A stretch of DNA of 14,895 bases from DASSBG01 sp964583865 (GTDB lineage Bacteria; Pseudomonadota; Gammaproteobacteria; Xanthomonadales; Rhodanobacteraceae): the NCBI GenBank assembly GCA_964583865.1, contig CAZOXZ010000055.1, forward strand, positions 1 to 14,895, written 5' to 3'. Positions 14,174 through 14,895 of the stretch are shown in pieces. The notes under the pieces are model-generated. The model did not search any database. It saw only the letters and a program-made list of their open reading frames with translations, and was not told the origin of the DNA. Each line of letters opens with the position of its first letter. Position 1 is the stretch's first letter. Position numbers and translations under genes: made by a program.

Positions 14174-14884
14174 TTAACTGCCCGATTGTGGACCTTTACA
14201 CCTCCAACGGTTGATAGCTTGAACAAGCGTGCGATCCAAGTCATGAACCTTTCGAAGGCTCACTTGCTCCATGGAGAAATCGTAAGATATGGAGTACTCC
14301 GAAGACGCTGTGAGCCTTTCGCACCCGATCGCGTCGATCGACCGTTTCGGGTCCTTGTAATTGAAACCGGGTTGTTTGCAGACGGCAATCAAGTAGTCCT
14401 TGGCACGCAGTTCTGGATGCTTGTCGAAGCGTGTTCCCGGTGCACTGGCCCAGAAAAACACCTTGGAAAGATTGGACTTCGTGACCACCCGCATCATCCG
14501 TCCACCGTCAAATACCCTGACATCATCGCTATTGGTTGCGGTGAGATCGTCCAGCTCTTGGTGATACCACGAATCAGGTGAAAAATCTTGCCATTCCCAC
14601 TGTACAGCTCTCGCAAGCGAGCCAACTGAGCCAACCGAGACATTGGGTGGAAATTGGCACTTCTTCGTATCAGACGAGAAATTGTTACAGCCTTCAAATG
14701 CAAACCCAGCATCTCGTTCGGGATCCATTCTGGGGAAGCCAAAAGGTAAATGAACGCGATGCATCTCTGGAACACAAAAGTACGCACGAGCCCCGTTGAT
14801 GTCCAGGTGGTATGGCTCAGGTTCATGTGAACATCCACACAAGGCAGCCAGAGCCAGAACCGACAATATCAATTTCTTGTTCAT
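14174..14884 (-). CDS. Lipoprotein of unknown function in an Rhs locus, possible immunity protein
   Basis: The 236-residue product has a lipoprotein signal: Lys3-Lys4, hydrophobic 5-15, lipobox LCGC with Cys18. Ser at +2 does not match the Asp inner-membrane retention rule, so outer-membrane anchoring is expected. Six further cysteines (37, 66, 76, 169, 188, 229) suggest disulfides and a periplasmic fold. Trp and aromatic residues are frequent around 96-108. I do not recognise the family. Only 11 bases lie upstream of the ATG inside the window, with no clear ribosome site. Its TAA stop is directly followed, in the same frame, by the Rhs tip. In Rhs loci this is where the immunity gene of the preceding toxin sits, so it may protect against a periplasm-acting tip encoded beyond the right edge. 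This is inference. Confidence 0.7.
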   Translation of the reverse strand: MNKKLILSVLALAALCGCSHEPEPYHLDINGARAYFCVPEMHRVHLPFGFPRMDPERDAGFAFEGCNNFSSDTKKCQFPPNVSVGSVGSLARAVQWEWQDFSPDSWYHQELDDLTATNSDDVRVFDGGRMMRVVTKSNLSKVFFWASAPGTRFDKHPELRAKDYLIAVCKQPGFNYKDPKRSIDAIGCERLTASSEYSISYDFSMEQVSLRKVHDLDRTLVQAINRWRCKGPQSGS

Positions 14885-14895
14885 GGCTAAGGGGC

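Noticed and set aside
13928..14581. 217-codon plus-strand frame across the Rhs tip and lipoprotein
   Set aside because: Antisense to the Rhs core end and the lipoprotein, both of which have recognisable features on the minus strand.
1..14895. CRISPR arrays, tRNA or rRNA genes, IS elements
   Set aside because: No regularly spaced repeats, no cloverleaf-like sequence and no transposase-like frame were seen by eye.

Overview
This window looks like chromosome of a fairly GC-rich gammaproteobacterium. The protein sequences resemble those of the Lysobacterales/Xanthomonadales and neighbouring groups, but the lineage is an inference from protein flavour and is not firm. Hand counts of single 60-base lines give about 55-72% GC in the housekeeping part and about 50-52% in the last 1.7 kb, which suggests the right end was acquired more recently.

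Left part (1-7256) is carbon metabolism. After the 3' end of a cysteine-synthase-family gene come a Kch-type potassium channel on the minus strand and, divergent from it, 6-phosphogluconolactonase (pgl). Converging on pgl is a minus-strand cluster of transaldolase, glucose-6-phosphate isomerase and transketolase (tal-pgi-tkt). The tal stop codon touches a possible pgi start codon, so these two genes look translationally coupled. Together the four enzymes link glucose 6-phosphate, the pentose phosphate shunt and the fructose-6-phosphate/glyceraldehyde-3-phosphate pool. No zwf or gnd is in the window.

Middle part (7445-12345). Upstream of tal on the same strand is a two-gene module: an exported RNase Sa/barnase-type ribonuclease followed by a barstar-family inhibitor, with ATGA overlap. 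Divergent from it is a secreted M1 metallopeptidase with HEXXH-X18-E. It ends four bases from the end of a convergent MalY/PatB-type PLP C-S lyase. Divergent from that lies a small secreted protein of unknown function, whose candidate promoter carries a run of eight G in its spacer.

Right part (12346-14895) is an Rhs (polymorphic toxin) graveyard or cassette array read on the minus strand. From right to left it holds a cysteine-rich lipoprotein; an in-frame stop followed at once by the conserved end of an Rhs core and a variable, hydrophobic C-terminal tip; a small multi-pass membrane protein starting with TTG; and a second, decayed Rhs core piece. A plus-strand XRE-family regulator gene starts right beside this last piece. 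The layout fits displaced (orphan) Rhs toxin tips with their immunity genes. The main rhs gene would lie beyond the right edge. This is the most interesting part of the window, but the roles of the lipoprotein and membrane protein are inferred from position only.
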